Assembly: GCA_902806565.1 (NCBI GenBank)
Contig: CADCXA010000025.1
Span: 1,426,001-1,490,000 of the forward strand
Direction of reading: 5' to 3'
Length of the DNA: 64,000 nucleotides
Source of the DNA: Hypoxylon rubiginosum
Taxonomy: Eukaryota; Ascomycota; Sordariomycetes; Xylariales; Hypoxylaceae
Under the pieces are notes generated by a model. That model made no database searches. It was given only the letters and a program-made list of their open reading frames with translations, and was not told the DNA's origin. Positions 49,532 to 60,236 of the stretch are shown here, one piece after another. The stretch's first letter is position 1; each line of letters starts with the position of its first letter. A program made the translations under genes and the position numbers.

Positions 49532-51019
49532 TCAACGCCTCACTCCCCCCTCATCTCCCAGAAACTCCCTACTCAGCTCGCCCCTCGTCAGCGCCGCGCC
49601 ATCCAGAACCAGCTCCACCAGCCTCTCGTGCGCCGGGAGCCGGGCGTCCCCGCCGCCGACGTACCGAGCCGTCTCCGCGAGCCAGCCGTTGAAGTCGCGG
49701 ATCTCGGTCTCCTTGCCGGCGCGCACGTCCTGCAGCATCGAGCTCGTGTTCTCGCCCACCTTGGCCGCGACGCCGTACAGCATGGCCCGCAGCCGCGGGA
49801 ACGAGAACCGCGCCAGCAGCTCGTCGCGGACTCGTTCTAAGGCTTCATCTTCGCCTGCTTCTCCGACCTGCGTTTCGCTTTCCCCGCCTGGTCTCGGAGC
49901 TTGCCGGATGATACCGTCGCTGCTGGGGTGCGCTACCAAACCCCTCAGTGTCCGGCTCGCTTCGTCGAGCAGCAAGTCGACAACGGCCGGCACTTTGTCA
50001 TCGTCGCCGTCGTGCTCCGCGAAGAGCTCCCCGTTCTTGCAGCGCAGCACGGCGGTCAGCGGGTTGATAACCGAATTCACCACGAGCTTCTCGAGCTGCG
50101 CGACCCACAGCTCCCGCGCGCCGACCCGGCGTCCCGCGAGCCCCGGCGCGGCGACGATCTGGCCGGCCAGGTAGTCGGACGGCCGGACAGTATCTCCTCG
50201 CGACGCACCCCCTCCGGCAGCGGCGACGACGTTCCCGACGAGCACGTCGGCCGGGGACGCGTGGACGCTGCGGAAGGGCCCGAGCGACGTGACGCCGTGC
50301 GTCGTCACGCACGCGAGCCAGTCGGGCGCCGCCGCCGCGCTCGGAGAAGAAGAAGAAGGAAACCGGGCCGCCGCGTACGCGTCGCCCAGCGGCGGCCACA
50401 GCTTGCACATGCCGTTCTGCGTGAACGCCACGGCCGAGCCGCCGTCCAGGTACCTTCTTAGCCTGTCGACCTGCGGCAGCGCGTCCGCGGCCTTGGTCGC
50501 GACGACGAGGTTGTATATAGTGCCACCGCCGGGCTCCCCGACGGGCCCTCGGCCGGGCTTCGCCTCCGTCCACCACTCGATGTCGAAGTCGGCGTTCCTC
50601 TCGGGCCTGCCGGCACGCACCAGCTCCACGCCCGGGTGCGACCTCCAGCGCTCGAGGAGCTCCTTCCGGTGGACTACCAGGGTGATGGGAGGCCTGTCGG
50701 CGTTCTTGGCGAGGAAGGTCGCGTACAGGCGGCCGATATTGCCGATGCCTAGGATATAGATACGGCGTCGCTCGTCATCCCGCTGCCGCGTCTCCCCCGC
50801 GGCCGACGCTTTATCGGAGCGAAATGCATTATCATCATCATCCGGTAAGTTCGCCAAGGTCCAAGCATACAATCTCGGCGGCTCGGTGCGCTCTTCAAGT
50901 ACGCGACGCAGCCATTCTGCCGGTACCTGTCGCGAGCTGGCGTGAGACGATATCAGACGTGAAGAGAGCTTAGAGGAGCAAGTCATGGCACTAGTCCTGA
51001 TCCATCGGGTAAAGTTCAT
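49532..51019 (-). CDS. 2-dehydropantoate 2-reductase (ketopantoate reductase) family
   Basis: NADPH-dependent reduction of ketopantoate to pantoate in pantothenate/CoA synthesis (EC 1.1.1.169) is the family reaction. Single exon, 495 residues from ATG at 51019. The Rossmann motif RRIYILGIGNIGRLYA is at about residues 86-100, and NLVVATKAADALPQVDRL and FTQNGMC follow. The C-terminal ApbA domain shows LEKLVVNSVINPLTAVLRCKNG, with the catalytic Lys, and NTSSMLQDVRAGKETEIRDFNGW with the substrate-binding residues. The N-terminal 80 residues (MNFTRWIRTSAMTCSSKLSSR) are Ser/Arg-rich and could be a mitochondrial presequence. The gene is very GC-rich, which creates long false frames on the plus strand. 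Fungi have several paralogues, so the pathway role is not certain. Confidence 0.9.
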   Translation of the reverse strand: MNFTRWIRTSAMTCSSKLSSRLISSHASSRQVPAEWLRRVLEERTEPPRLYAWTLANLPDDDDNAFRSDKASAAGETRQRDDERRRIYILGIGNIGRLYATFLAKNADRPPITLVVHRKELLERWRSHPGVELVRAGRPERNADFDIEWWTEAKPGRGPVGEPGGGTIYNLVVATKAADALPQVDRLRRYLDGGSAVAFTQNGMCKLWPPLGDAYAAARFPSSSSPSAAAAPDWLACVTTHGVTSLGPFRSVHASPADVLVGNVVAAAGGGASRGDTVRPSDYLAGQIVAAPGLAGRRVGARELWVAQLEKLVVNSVINPLTAVLRCKNGELFAEHDGDDDKVPAVVDLLLDEASRTLRGLVAHPSSDGIIRQAPRPGGESETQVGEAGEDEALERVRDELLARFSFPRLRAMLYGVAAKVGENTSSMLQDVRAGKETEIRDFNGWLAETARYVGGGDARLPAHERLVELVLDGAALTRGELSREFLGDEGGVRR

Positions 51020-51545
51020 GATAGCCGATCGTCATAGTTTTTCGTCATAGTTTTAGAGGCTCCAACATTCGCAGTTCCGGCTGCACCATGTTACTCCCGG
51101 ATGCAGATCTGAACTTGAGATCGCGATTATTCTTGCTTTTATGAGTAGTGACACAGATCCACGAGTGGAGTATCACGTGCAGGACAGTGTCAATAATTCG
51201 CCAACTCCCCAGTTTAACGGTTTACCTCTCACTCCACATTATTCACTTACCGCACTGTCGCACCACTATCGTGTCCTCCGGTTTAAGGAGCATCTGCGCT
51301 CGAAGAAGACACCAAGGTGAAAGCTATGCAGTGACAATTCAGACGATTCACCCTATTACCCTCACTAACTAGGGTATGGAACATAAAGCCGTTGAAGCCG
51401 ACCGCCCGCAAAACATCGTTCAACAGCATTATTGCGAGACAACAGATAATAAAATACCCTAGTAGGCCCTTGACACCTCGTTTAGGCACAAGCCTCAACG
51501 AGGAACTTTTCTCCCTATTCGTCACATCGCGTGCATTATGAGCGC
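51020..51545. other. Intergenic, reductase promoter and 3' flank of next gene
   Basis: Non-coding. It contains one CACGTG E-box (about 51174-51179), a possible bHLH site for the reductase gene. Nothing else recognised. Confidence 0.5.
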
Positions 51546-52906
51546 TCATGCCTGAGTGATAAAATCGGGAGCACCCAGTTCAACGCTTTCCTCCAGGACT
51601 GCCAGGCCATGGTCGACTTCTAAGGGTCCTTCGTGGAATCGACCTTCCTCCATTTCTTCCTTCATCATCTGGGAAGGACATGATCGGAGGACTGCATGCT
51701 CTTCAGGGGTCGGAGGAGGAAGAGGAGTCAAGTGGGCAGCCATCAAAGAAGAACCACAGTTCTCCTTTAGCCATTCGGCTGGGAGAGGATAGAAGCCCTC
51801 TGTAGAATCGGTATGGCCGGACTGCTCTTCATTGTTTTCCAAGTGTGTGGGCTGGCTGGTCATGGTGGTTCCTGCCGACTGAGATTCAGCATATTCGATA
51901 TGCTCTATCGCTTGCTCATAGATACTTGAGCTGTTCACGGATGATGACGAAGATAGAGCTGGCGCGGTAGAAGGAGAGCGTGACCTCGGCTAATGTTGCA
52001 GTTAGTTTCACGCCAAAAGGCACCGAGGAAAGGTTTGAGGTGGTCATACCCAAGGTACAGCTCGCAGGCCGATATTCTTCAGTCTGTCCGAGTCGATGAC
52101 TGGTCTGGTACCTATGCGGTGGAAACCAAAACCGGTAGCCGCGGCAGGCGGCATCTCACCGTCAACGATTGCATCTAGACTCAGGAAAGATCTCCACTCG
52201 GCCGAAGGTCGGCAGGTCCGACAACATCTGAATCGGCACTCCTCAGACTCGGGAGGAACCCAGGGCTTTGTGCTCTTTATGCCTTCATAGCCCGGAGGAG
52301 GCGAGACATCAACCGTTCGTATCTGCTGGCTTGCTTCCTTGGCAACGTTGCGGATCTGGTGTATCTGTATTAGCACATACTAACGTTACCTATTTGGCGT
52401 GGATGAAGGAACATACATGCTCTCTCTGATTCAGTATTGTATGGAGTTGACTAGGTGTGTACGTTCGCATCTGTTCGGGTGTCATTTCATTGAAGAGACT
52501 AAAAGGATCCGATCTGCTCGCAGGTCCTCGGGGCCGATCCTTTAGGTGCTTAGCAAGCGAGGCGCCGATGAGGTCGAAGGTCACCTGGTAGAGAGATTTA
52601 ATTAGCTGGCACAACTGAGGCAAAATAAATCAGCGGAGGAATATTTACCGGGCGGCCCTTTTCCTGGGCATCTTCGATGAGGAGCTCTCGATCAAATGTG
52701 CATCGCCAAAGCCATCCCTACTGGCCAGGGCGACCACATATGGAGCAGGTCAAGTTCGGATCGTAGAGGCGCGTCATCGTCGGGTGAGTACACGAAGCCA
52801 TAAATCGCTTGGGCATGTTGATCGGGCTCTTTGCGTAGTTAGAACGCGGCAGAGATGGCAAGGCGGCCTTGTGCGCTAGAGTAGGCTGTTGCTTTTTGCT
52901 ATTCAT
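51546..52906 (-). CDS. Conserved fungal hypothetical protein with Cys motifs, four exons, one in-frame stop
   Basis: Exons on the minus strand: 52906-52649, 52584-52417, 52364-52050, 51989-51546. All three introns are phase 0 with GT...AG ends, and together they encode 394 codons. Exon 1 starts MNSKKQQPTLAHKAAL and holds LTCSICGRPGQ, an in-frame TAG (52718-52720), then GWLWRCTFDRELLIEDAQEKG. Exon 2 reads VTFDLIGASLAKHLKDRP with a Pro/Thr-rich end. Exon 3 has EECRFRCCRTCRPSAEWRSF, a second Cys cluster that may bind zinc with the first. Exon 4 is Ser-rich then acidic (EGFYPLPAEWLKENC). The position of the TAG fits a Trp codon (GQWGWLWRC pattern), one G-to-A change, so the gene is either broken, read through, or a sequencing error. 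The function is unknown to me. Confidence 0.75.
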
Positions 52907-54878
52907 GCTGAGTTGACAAGCAACGTGGGTTAAAGTGTTGCACCGAAGATATTGGGTATCGCTATGGGAGAGTTGAAGCGCAACCGGGTTGGATAATCGA
53001 TTCGTCTGGTTGCGATGTGGCCAGGTAGCGATGGATAATTGACCAAGTTTGACAATGTGTTTTATTTGATACTGTCGAAATGATGATTGTAAAGATCGGT
53101 AGTGTGCTACCAGAGATCCAAACACGTCATTAGTAAGAATATCCTATTAGCCAAGAACCGCAGCCCTTGATCTGAAGTTGGCGGATGAAGAATGCTGGAG
53201 AAGTGTCTGTATTTATTCGGAGGGAGTAGATTATTTTTTTTATCTAATGTATTATTGAAGTTAAGTATGCTGCCGAGTCCACGTGTTTGAAGAAATAGGG
53301 AGAAAGAGCAGGAGCAGACAACAAGCTACCCACCTTTGTTAAATGCGTAAGGTACAGGTTTGTGCCGGCCACGTTCACCGGAGGAAGGCGCAATGATGAC
53401 TCGAGGAACCTTTCTTCAATTGAAAAAGGGTATCATCCCTAAAGCTACATCTATGTAAGTACTTACCTAATCTACCCTTATCCTGTGCACTCTCCTCATC
53501 TCATACATGACATTATACCTGCATGTGATGATATATGATATGATATGTTCTTATATGTGCATTCCACATTATTGAAGCTATTCCCAACCGAATTTCTGAC
53601 CTACTGAGCAGCTGGTGTAACCGTGTGGCATTGCGAGCTATGCTAGCACAAGACACCTAGACCCTAGGGCCTATTTATCGACCATACCGTCTTTTCGAAG
53701 CCCACTCGTCTGCGTTAACTGGATGCATTAGTGGCGTGACCAGACATGTACGAATACCTGAAAGTTGTCTCCATTATCCTTCTAAGCACCAATTGGAGGT
53801 TTTCTATCATGTCTATGTCCTTAGGTGTGAGGTGTGCATTTAAAGCGTAAGTGTTTTTTTGGTTCTTGTGGCCCTCGTTTCTGCTGGTTTCTGCTGGTTT
53901 TGTGGCTAGCTGTGCGTTCGTACTAAAGCAGTATAGCAGTTTGCGGTACCAGCATTTCCCCTGGAAGAACGAATGACCGAGCATTTCGAACCAATCAGGT
54001 TCTGGTGATGTTCGAGGTGAAGATGGGACGAATGGGACAGATGGGACCTAGATCGAGAAAAGCTCGTAATGTAGCAGTGTGTGGGCTTTATGAGCTACAA
54101 AGCTGCAGAGCTGCAGAGCTGTGGGCTCTACATCTTTACATAGGACGGGCTGGACGGGCTAAGAGTTGTCTGGCAGTGTGGATCACAGCTGTCGTGCAGC
54201 AACGGAACACGACCCCTGTCGCCCTCCTGGTGTATGGCTCCATTGGCTGATGTCGTCTGGCTCGTCTTGGTTCTAGTCCTGTTGTATTGTTGTATTTTCC
54301 TCCCTCCCCCCCTGCTGTCCCCTGTCGCCATGGCCCCTAAGAAAAACATTGGACCCACCGTCAAAGTCGCGACAAAGGAGCAAATGAAAGTGCTGCGAAG
54401 TAGCTGGCGGCCCCAGACAGCCCGACTGTTGTCCAACCTCATCCTCATCCTCAAACCAACCTCCTCCACAATCTGCTGCCCATCGAAAAAGGACCATCTT
54501 TCCAACGACTTGATCAACCCGGATGAGCATCAAGAAAAGACCCGCAATTCCCTTCCGGTGACTTTGTTCCTCATCGAACGTAAGCTGCCTATTTTTCTTC
54601 CATTTACACAAAAAAGTAGTAATTTGACGTGCAAAAAAATAATAACAATAAACCCCCTACCTCGGTTCCCTCTCTCTCTCTACCAACCCCCTTGGGCTAA
54701 AAGTTTCAGCTCGAGGTAAACAAATCAATTGACACCACGACGAGATCCCACCGCCCACTATTCAATGCTCGAAAATACGTCCGTCCGATCGGAACTAATC
54801 ACTAACATTTAAATCCTAAATTTTAGCAATTTTTGGAACTAGAACCGTGTGTGTTGTTTTTGAAAATCTGGGGAAATC
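52907..54878. other. 2-kb intergenic region, divergent promoters
   Basis: Lies between the minus-strand hypothetical gene and the plus-strand Mpv17 gene, so it holds both promoters. Frames here (53715-53984 minus, 54234-54719 plus) have no family resemblance. A pyrimidine-rich tract at about 54660-54700 precedes the Mpv17 start. Nothing more supportable. Confidence 0.5.
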
Positions 54879-55916
54879 ATGTCGCTCAAGTTCGAGAAGG
54901 AGACGATCCGCCATGCCACCGAGACGGTGCCCGGCGGCCTCGCCCATCTGCCTCGCGACGGTCCCCTGCCAGGCACGTCCGGAAAGCATCCCTTCGCCGA
55001 GGCGGTCGGTACCGCGATTACGGGAGGGAAGAAGAATGCCGGCACGAGAGGCTACCTGATGGTACGTTGGTCCCTTTTTGATGATGACGACGACGATATG
55101 GTCAGACCCGCTGAGCTGCAAGTGATTGACACAATTCTGGTTTCCCGCAGGCTTATATCAACGAATTGGAAAGGAACCCTCTACGAACCAAGATGCTCAC
55201 TGCCGGCACTCTCGCCGGCCTACAAGAGCTCCTCGCCTCGTGGTTAGCCAAAGATCGTAACAAGCACGGCAACTATTTCACCGCTCGAGTCCCCAAGATG
55301 GCGGCATACGGCGCCCTGATCAGCGCGCCCTTAGGCCACTTCCTGATCTGGTGCCTTCAGAAGACCTTCAAGGGCCGCACCAGCCTCCGCGCCAAGATCC
55401 TCCAGATCCTCGTCAGCAACTTAATCGTGCGTTTTCCCCCCTCCCATCCATCCATCCATCCATCCCACCCCGCCGTCCCGTATAATGCCTGTGGGACAGC
55501 AGAACTGATACGTATTTGTAAAAAACCAGGTTGCCCCCATCCAGAACGTCGTCTACCTCGTCGCCATGGCCCTCATCGCCGGCGCCCGGACCTTCCACCA
55601 GGTGCGGGCGACGGTGCGCGTCAGCTTCATGAAGGTGATGAAGGTGTCGTGGATCACCTCGCCCCTCTGCCTCGCCTTCGCCCAGCAGTTCCTCCCCGAG
55701 GCCGCCTGGGTCCCCTTCTTCAACGTCGTCGCCTTCATCATCGGCACCTACATCAACACCATGACCAAGAGGAAGCGCCTCGCCGCCCTCCGCAAGAAGC
55801 ACTTCGGCGACGGCGGTGGCGGCGGTGGCGGCCGCTCCGCCGGCGGCTCCATCGCCGGCCCCGGCGGGAGACCCGAGTCGGATTATCCCCCCATCGGTCC
55901 CAACCCGCAGTACTAG
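54879..55916 (+). CDS. Mpv17/PMP22 family integral membrane protein
   Basis: Membrane protein of the peroxisomal/mitochondrial inner membrane Mpv17-PMP22 family, thought to form channels or affect membrane permeability. Exons 54879-55061, 55151-55426 and 55530-55916; both introns are phase 0 (GTACGT...GCAG and GTGCGT...CCAG). Product of 281 residues. After a hydrophilic N-terminus (GKHPFAEAVGTAIT), the family repeat begins at AYINELERNPLRTKMLTAGTL. Hydrophobic segments are at YGALISAPLGHFLIWCL, LQILVSNLIVAPIQNVVYLVA and the signature end (EAAWVPFFNVVAFIIGTYIN). The C-terminal tail is Gly-rich and hydrophilic (GGGGGGGRSAGG). Intron 2 has a CATC microsatellite. If intron 2 is not removed, a long artificial Pro/Arg-rich frame results. 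Confidence 0.9.
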
Positions 55917-56544
55917 TAAAAGGGGACAGACGAGATGGGATCGGGTCGGATACGCTGGCTGGAGGGTTGGCGGAGAACGGAAAGTTTATTTTTTTTAACG
56001 CGGGAAGCGGGTGGATGTGAGAGTTCTAAGTGTTAGGTACGGAAAGATACAACGACGATGATGGGGTTGGCGGCCGGCTTATGTACTCGACTTAATTTTC
56101 GGGGACGCGCTTTTTCACATAAGGATGTGTCGTATACAAAGTTAACGAGGGAAAAACCAGGGCGGGCTTGGGGTTTTATCTTGGGAGACGATCCACGATG
56201 TGTTCAAGGAGTATCCGCGCTTATATAATTTGCTTTCGACCTGTTTTTCCCTCCCAGTACCAAAATTATTTCCTCAAGTTAGTCTATAAGCAAAATAAAT
56301 TCTTAAAACATAAATTTCTATTCGATACCAGTAAATGATGTCAATACGAGTTTTCGTTTTATGAAATACACCATAGTGCATTATATGTTACTCATGGAAT
56401 AGAGATGATGTTGGATCTTATCGTGATATATTGAAGGTTCAGAAATATCTATCAGTGTCTAACATAAGTATATCTTATCAATCCCCTGCCCCCTCGGTAT
56501 GTACTCCGGGTTTAACTCCCCGTGTAATCCTTTTAATAACGGCT
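55917..56544. other. Intergenic between convergent Mpv17 and LPMO-like genes
   Basis: Shared 3' flank of two converging genes. AT-rich with no coding frame of note; it presumably holds both polyadenylation regions. Confidence 0.5.
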
Positions 56545-57245
56545 TTAAGCAGTGAAGTCGACGCAAGACTCGTAGGTCTGCTTCGCTCCGGTGCCGTACC
56601 ACCACCATTGGATGACCTAAAGCGTGAGACAGTCAGTTTAAAATAGTCTGTGGTGAGGACACTCTATGTGCCTTTTTCCTTTTCTGTTCTTCTCTTTTCG
56701 TCTCTTCAAAATCAAGTAGTGACAAAACTTACACAAGCACCAGCCTCGGAGCACTGGGTGCCGAGATCCTCGGGGATGGTGACGTTGAAGCTGGTCTGGT
56801 TGACGGGGGTGGTGTGGCCGTAGAACTGGCGCTCGTCGGCGTAGCCGGAGGGCCAGTTGAGGAGGGGCGCGCCGATGATGGAGTCGGTCTTGGTGTCGAC
56901 GATGGAGACGTTGGCGGCGCCGACGTGGGGGATGCTCAGCGAGACCTGGATGTTGACGGACTGGCCCGGCGCGTACTTCTGCACGTTGGCCGCGTTGTCG
57001 GCGTACTGGAGGCCTTTGCAGAGCCAAAGGTTGCAGAGCTCGGCCTTGTAGCCCGCGTCCTTGGCCGCCAGCTCCGGCAGGCCCTCCACGTGCGACGTCT
57101 TGTCGTTCGCGATGTTGGCCACGACCGACGACCCGCACGCCGCGATGGAAGCATCACCCGGGGCTCGTGGTGTGGGCGACGTGATGAGACCGTGGGCGGA
57201 GACGGTGGCGGCAAGGGCCGCGACGGAGAGGATTTGAGAGAGCAT
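56545..57245 (-). CDS. Secreted PF03067/AA16-like lytic polysaccharide monooxygenase-family protein
   Basis: Exon 1 57245-56733, intron 56732-56617 (GTAAGT...TTTAG, phase 0), exon 2 56616-56545; 194 residues. A clear signal peptide (MLSQILSVAALAATVSA) is cleaved before His, giving the mature start HGLITSPTPRAPGDA; an N-terminal His is the first ligand of the copper histidine brace of LPMOs. The second His is probably in SIPHVGAANVSIVD. Conserved Cys lie at AACGSSV, ELCNLWLCKGLQYADN and the end (CVIQWWWYGTGAKQTYESCVDFTA). The spacing and motifs match small fungal secreted proteins placed in CAZy AA16 or the LPMO_10 domain family. Substrate (cellulose or chitin) is inferred, not shown. The intron must be removed to obtain the conserved WWWYGT end. 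Confidence 0.85.
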
Positions 57246-58712
57246 TCTGACCGAGAGTTTGAGCTGGCGCTTCTGAGAAGTATTAGGCGTCTGGATGAGT
57301 CTGCTCTATTCGTCGTCGGGCTCGATTAGCTTCGGTTCCTGTCTGTCGTCGGAGCTAAGCTACTAAGCTGGGCGACGGAGCTCTTATGTATCCCTTTGTC
57401 AACGATTCCAAATACTTCCGCACCGAACCCTGCTCTCGGGATATTTGATCAATTATAAGGTTAAGGTACTATTTTTTCGTCCGTGGGAATAATATAAATG
57501 AAGGTCGGCCCTGCTCGTGGGGGGGTTGAGGGTTGTCTATTCCCTAGAGCCCATATCGCCGGTAAAATGGGAACGCTGTCGTACTGGAGCGCGGTTAAAA
57601 AGCAAGATGTGCGATTCGACGTCCGAATATGAATCACGGCACGTATAGTGCCTAACGAGGTGTCTAGTCCCTGCAGAAGAATGCTTTTCTCCCGCGGAAC
57701 CAGCTGTTTCCGGCGGGATATGATCCACGCAAGACAAGAAGAGGTTGACTTCCCAGCCAATGACGCCGACACATTCCTGAGAAGCCGAGGAGCCATCTCC
57801 GCCCCAGAAGATACTCTGTTAAGCTTCTTTTCCTCGCCCGCAACGGTCTCTAAGTTTTGATTAACCTCTGCTGCCAGATATGCCATATATACGCCTTGGC
57901 TACAGCTCGCGACCTTCTGGCATGGCATGGATGATAGGGCGCCCGATGATAGCCACGACATCAGGACTATTTGAAATCAACCCTGGGTGTTTGCCCCTGA
58001 GGATCTGGCCGTTTTACGAATGAGGAATCAACTTCTCTGGTTCTGGAAGTTCTAGGGCGAGATTAATACAGCTCCTGCAGGATACATACCGGTGTGAAGG
58101 GAGCAGCTATCGATCCCATGCTACTCTCTTCCTCGCTTCCTCGCTATGAGAACTCGGAAAGGAGCAACAATATATTTACCGGCCATGCTACTGTTATAAG
58201 CATGGGGTTTGGAATACTCTCTTTACCGACATCATATCATCACAGAGTCAAGTTCGAACGCAATATTCTTCCAGCAAAGCGACCCTTGTGGAATTGGTAG
58301 TTGTTAAGAGTTAGTTTAGCTTCCTGTGATGTTTAAGGGGCTTGTTTCTCGCGGCCAATACCCCTTGCGGGAGAGGACGAAGAAGACAAACCCATCCCAA
58401 GGAACATGGATGGAATATTTCTAGTGTTCAAAAATCACATCACTAAATTTCTTTTCACTCTACTTTTAAATGCATTACCTTTTAAAAGCCCCCTATGATC
58501 ATAAGAAACCCGTGATCCGACATTGTAAATCCCACTTACATAATTGGTCCATTAGTAATATGTACCCCAACACCGTGATTCTGCCGTCTTTCACCGTCCA
58601 AAGATTTGGTCTCCGAAAAAAGGGACCCCCTTGACATCATCCCACTCCCCCAAAAATTATTCTGCTTAGAAACCCACACTCCAAATTTCTATGTCCTAGT
58701 ACACCGATAAAA
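57246..58712. other. 1.5-kb divergent intergenic region
   Basis: Separates the divergently transcribed LPMO-like and Isa2 genes and contains both promoters. The minus-strand frame 57461-57961 shows no family resemblance. Nothing else recognised. Confidence 0.5.
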
Positions 58713-59684
58713 ATGCCGCCCATACTCTGCACGAGCGCATATTCCTCATCCGCGGCCGCGAAGTCATTCGTACGGCTATTCCGCGCATCGTCGCCAACAG
58801 CTAGCCCCAGCAGCTCCATCCTCGACGTGCTGCTGCCGCCGCCGCCGGCCCGAGCCTTCCACCTCTCCTCCGCACCTCGGGACCTCCGCGCTCGAAGCCG
58901 GAATGTCCGGACTCGAAATGTCGCTACTCCCATAGTCGGCGCGGCACAGCGACCCTTCGGCACTACGCCGTCGTGGCGCAAGACCCAGGCCGTCTACAAC
59001 CCGCAGAAGGACGAGGACGGCAACGACATGATGCTGGAGATCACGCCGCGCGCCGCCAATGTTAGTTCAATCTTAATCCCCCTCTCTACCTCACCCTTCC
59101 TTTCACTACCTACCATGCACCCCAAGATTCCCTACGCTGACCAAGATAAACAGCGGCTCTCCCAGATCATGGCCAAGGACAAGAACCCGAACCTCGCGCT
59201 GCGCATCTCGGTCGAGTCGGGCGGCTGCCACGGGTTCCAGTATCTGATGTCGCTCACCACTCTACCGCCCTCCTTCCCCTCCCCCACGTCCTCGCCCCCG
59301 CCCCCGCACCAACCGGAAACGTCCCCTTCCTCGCCGCCGAACCCGGCAAGCCAAAGCGCTGCCGAGAAGACCGCCGAGGCCTTGGCGCCCTCGACGACGA
59401 CCAGCGCGTCGCCCTCGGCGCCCAGCGTAGGCGAGGACGACACGATCCTCGCGTTCCTGAAAGACGACGAAGCCGCGGCGGAGGAGGAGGAGCAGCTGCT
59501 GCGTCGAGCCGCTACCGTCGAGGGCCTGCCCAAGATCATCCTGGACGCGCCGAGCCTCGAGCTGCTCCGGGGCAGCAAGGTCGACTTCACCATGGAGCTG
59601 ATCGGTAGCCAGTTCAAGATCGTCGACAACCCCCACGCCACCAGCAGCTGCGGCTGCGGCACCAGCTTCGACATCAGCATATGA
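58713..59684 (+). CDS. ISA2: Mitochondrial iron-sulfur assembly protein Isa2 (HesB/IscA family)
   Basis: Acts in the mitochondrial matrix late in 4Fe-4S cluster assembly with Isa1 and Iba57. Exons 58713-59060 and 59154-59684, 292 residues. The 93-base intron (GTTAGT...AACAG) has no stop and is in frame, so unspliced RNA would add 31 residues; splicing joins EITPRAAN to [18 protein letters not shown] as in the family. The first 90 residues are Ser/Arg-rich ([18 protein letters not shown]), a mitochondrial presequence. The three Fe-S cysteines are present: [10 protein letters not shown] and, at the end, SSCGCGTSF. Between them sits an unusually long Pro/Ser/Thr and acidic insert (about 59255-59520, [20 protein letters not shown]) where compact homologues have a short loop. 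The end [18 protein letters not shown] is diagnostic. Confidence 0.93.
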   Translation: MPPILCTSAYSSSAAAKSFVRLFRASSPTASPSSSILDVLLPPPPARAFHLSSAPRDLRARSRNVRTRNVATPIVGAAQRPFGTTPSWRKTQAVYNPQKDEDGNDMMLEITPRAANVSSILIPLSTSPFLSLPTMHPKIPYADQDKQRLSQIMAKDKNPNLALRISVESGGCHGFQYLMSLTTLPPSFPSPTSSPPPPHQPETSPSSPPNPASQSAAEKTAEALAPSTTTSASPSAPSVGEDDTILAFLKDDEAAAEEEEQLLRRAATVEGLPKIILDAPSLELLRGSKVDFTMELIGSQFKIVDNPHATSSCGCGTSFDISI

Positions 59685-60236
59685 TGATGACGACGAGGAT
59701 GAGGTTTTGGGGAAGGGGGAGTCGGAGTCTACCTAGGTCGGAGGTAGGTAGTCTGAACGGTGGATGGGAAGAACAGCTGTATATTCTAGATTATGGTTCC
59801 CAGCGGAGTCGGAATCCTCGAGGAGATTCAATACGTAGAACCAAATTAAGATCTCCACGAATCACAAACAGCCATATGAAACTATACGTCGCGATTATTG
59901 AGATGACATCCAGGTCTATTCTATGAGGGAAAAGCCAGTAGACCAATTATACTTACGACGGATTAAATACCACCAAATCTACGATATAGGTACGAATACC
60001 GACGTGCACTTGGAGAGGTGGGCGGGTATTGGCAAACTTTCATGAAGTCCAAAGCACGTATGAACAATCTGTACAAGTCAAACTTGGAACTAGCGCACGA
60101 AGTTATGGGGTTGCTATAATCATCAAAGTCTCAATTCATTGCTAGCATCCGAAGCTTTTATGAACGCCGTGACCCATGCAGAAGCAAACCCCATCGTATC
60201 AGACCCATTAACCCGTAACCGTCACCGACCACTATT
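59685..60236. other. Intergenic between convergent ISA2 and RPL7
   Basis: 3' flanks of both genes. Holds one ACCTAGGT motif (about 59731) and no coding frame of note. Confidence 0.5.

Noticed and set aside
49628..50759. Long plus-strand frames opposite the reductase gene
   Set aside because: Shadows of a very GC-rich minus-strand gene with conserved Rossmann motifs; the translations are Arg/Ser/Pro-rich noise.
54234..54719. 161-codon frame with an internal ATG context GCCATGGCC (MAPKKNIGP)
   Set aside because: No recognisable domain and an equally long antisense frame; kept as intergenic for lack of support.
55427..56020. Continuation of the Mpv17 frame through intron 2 into a Pro/Arg-rich protein
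   Set aside because: Splicing 55426|55530 restores the family signature in another frame.
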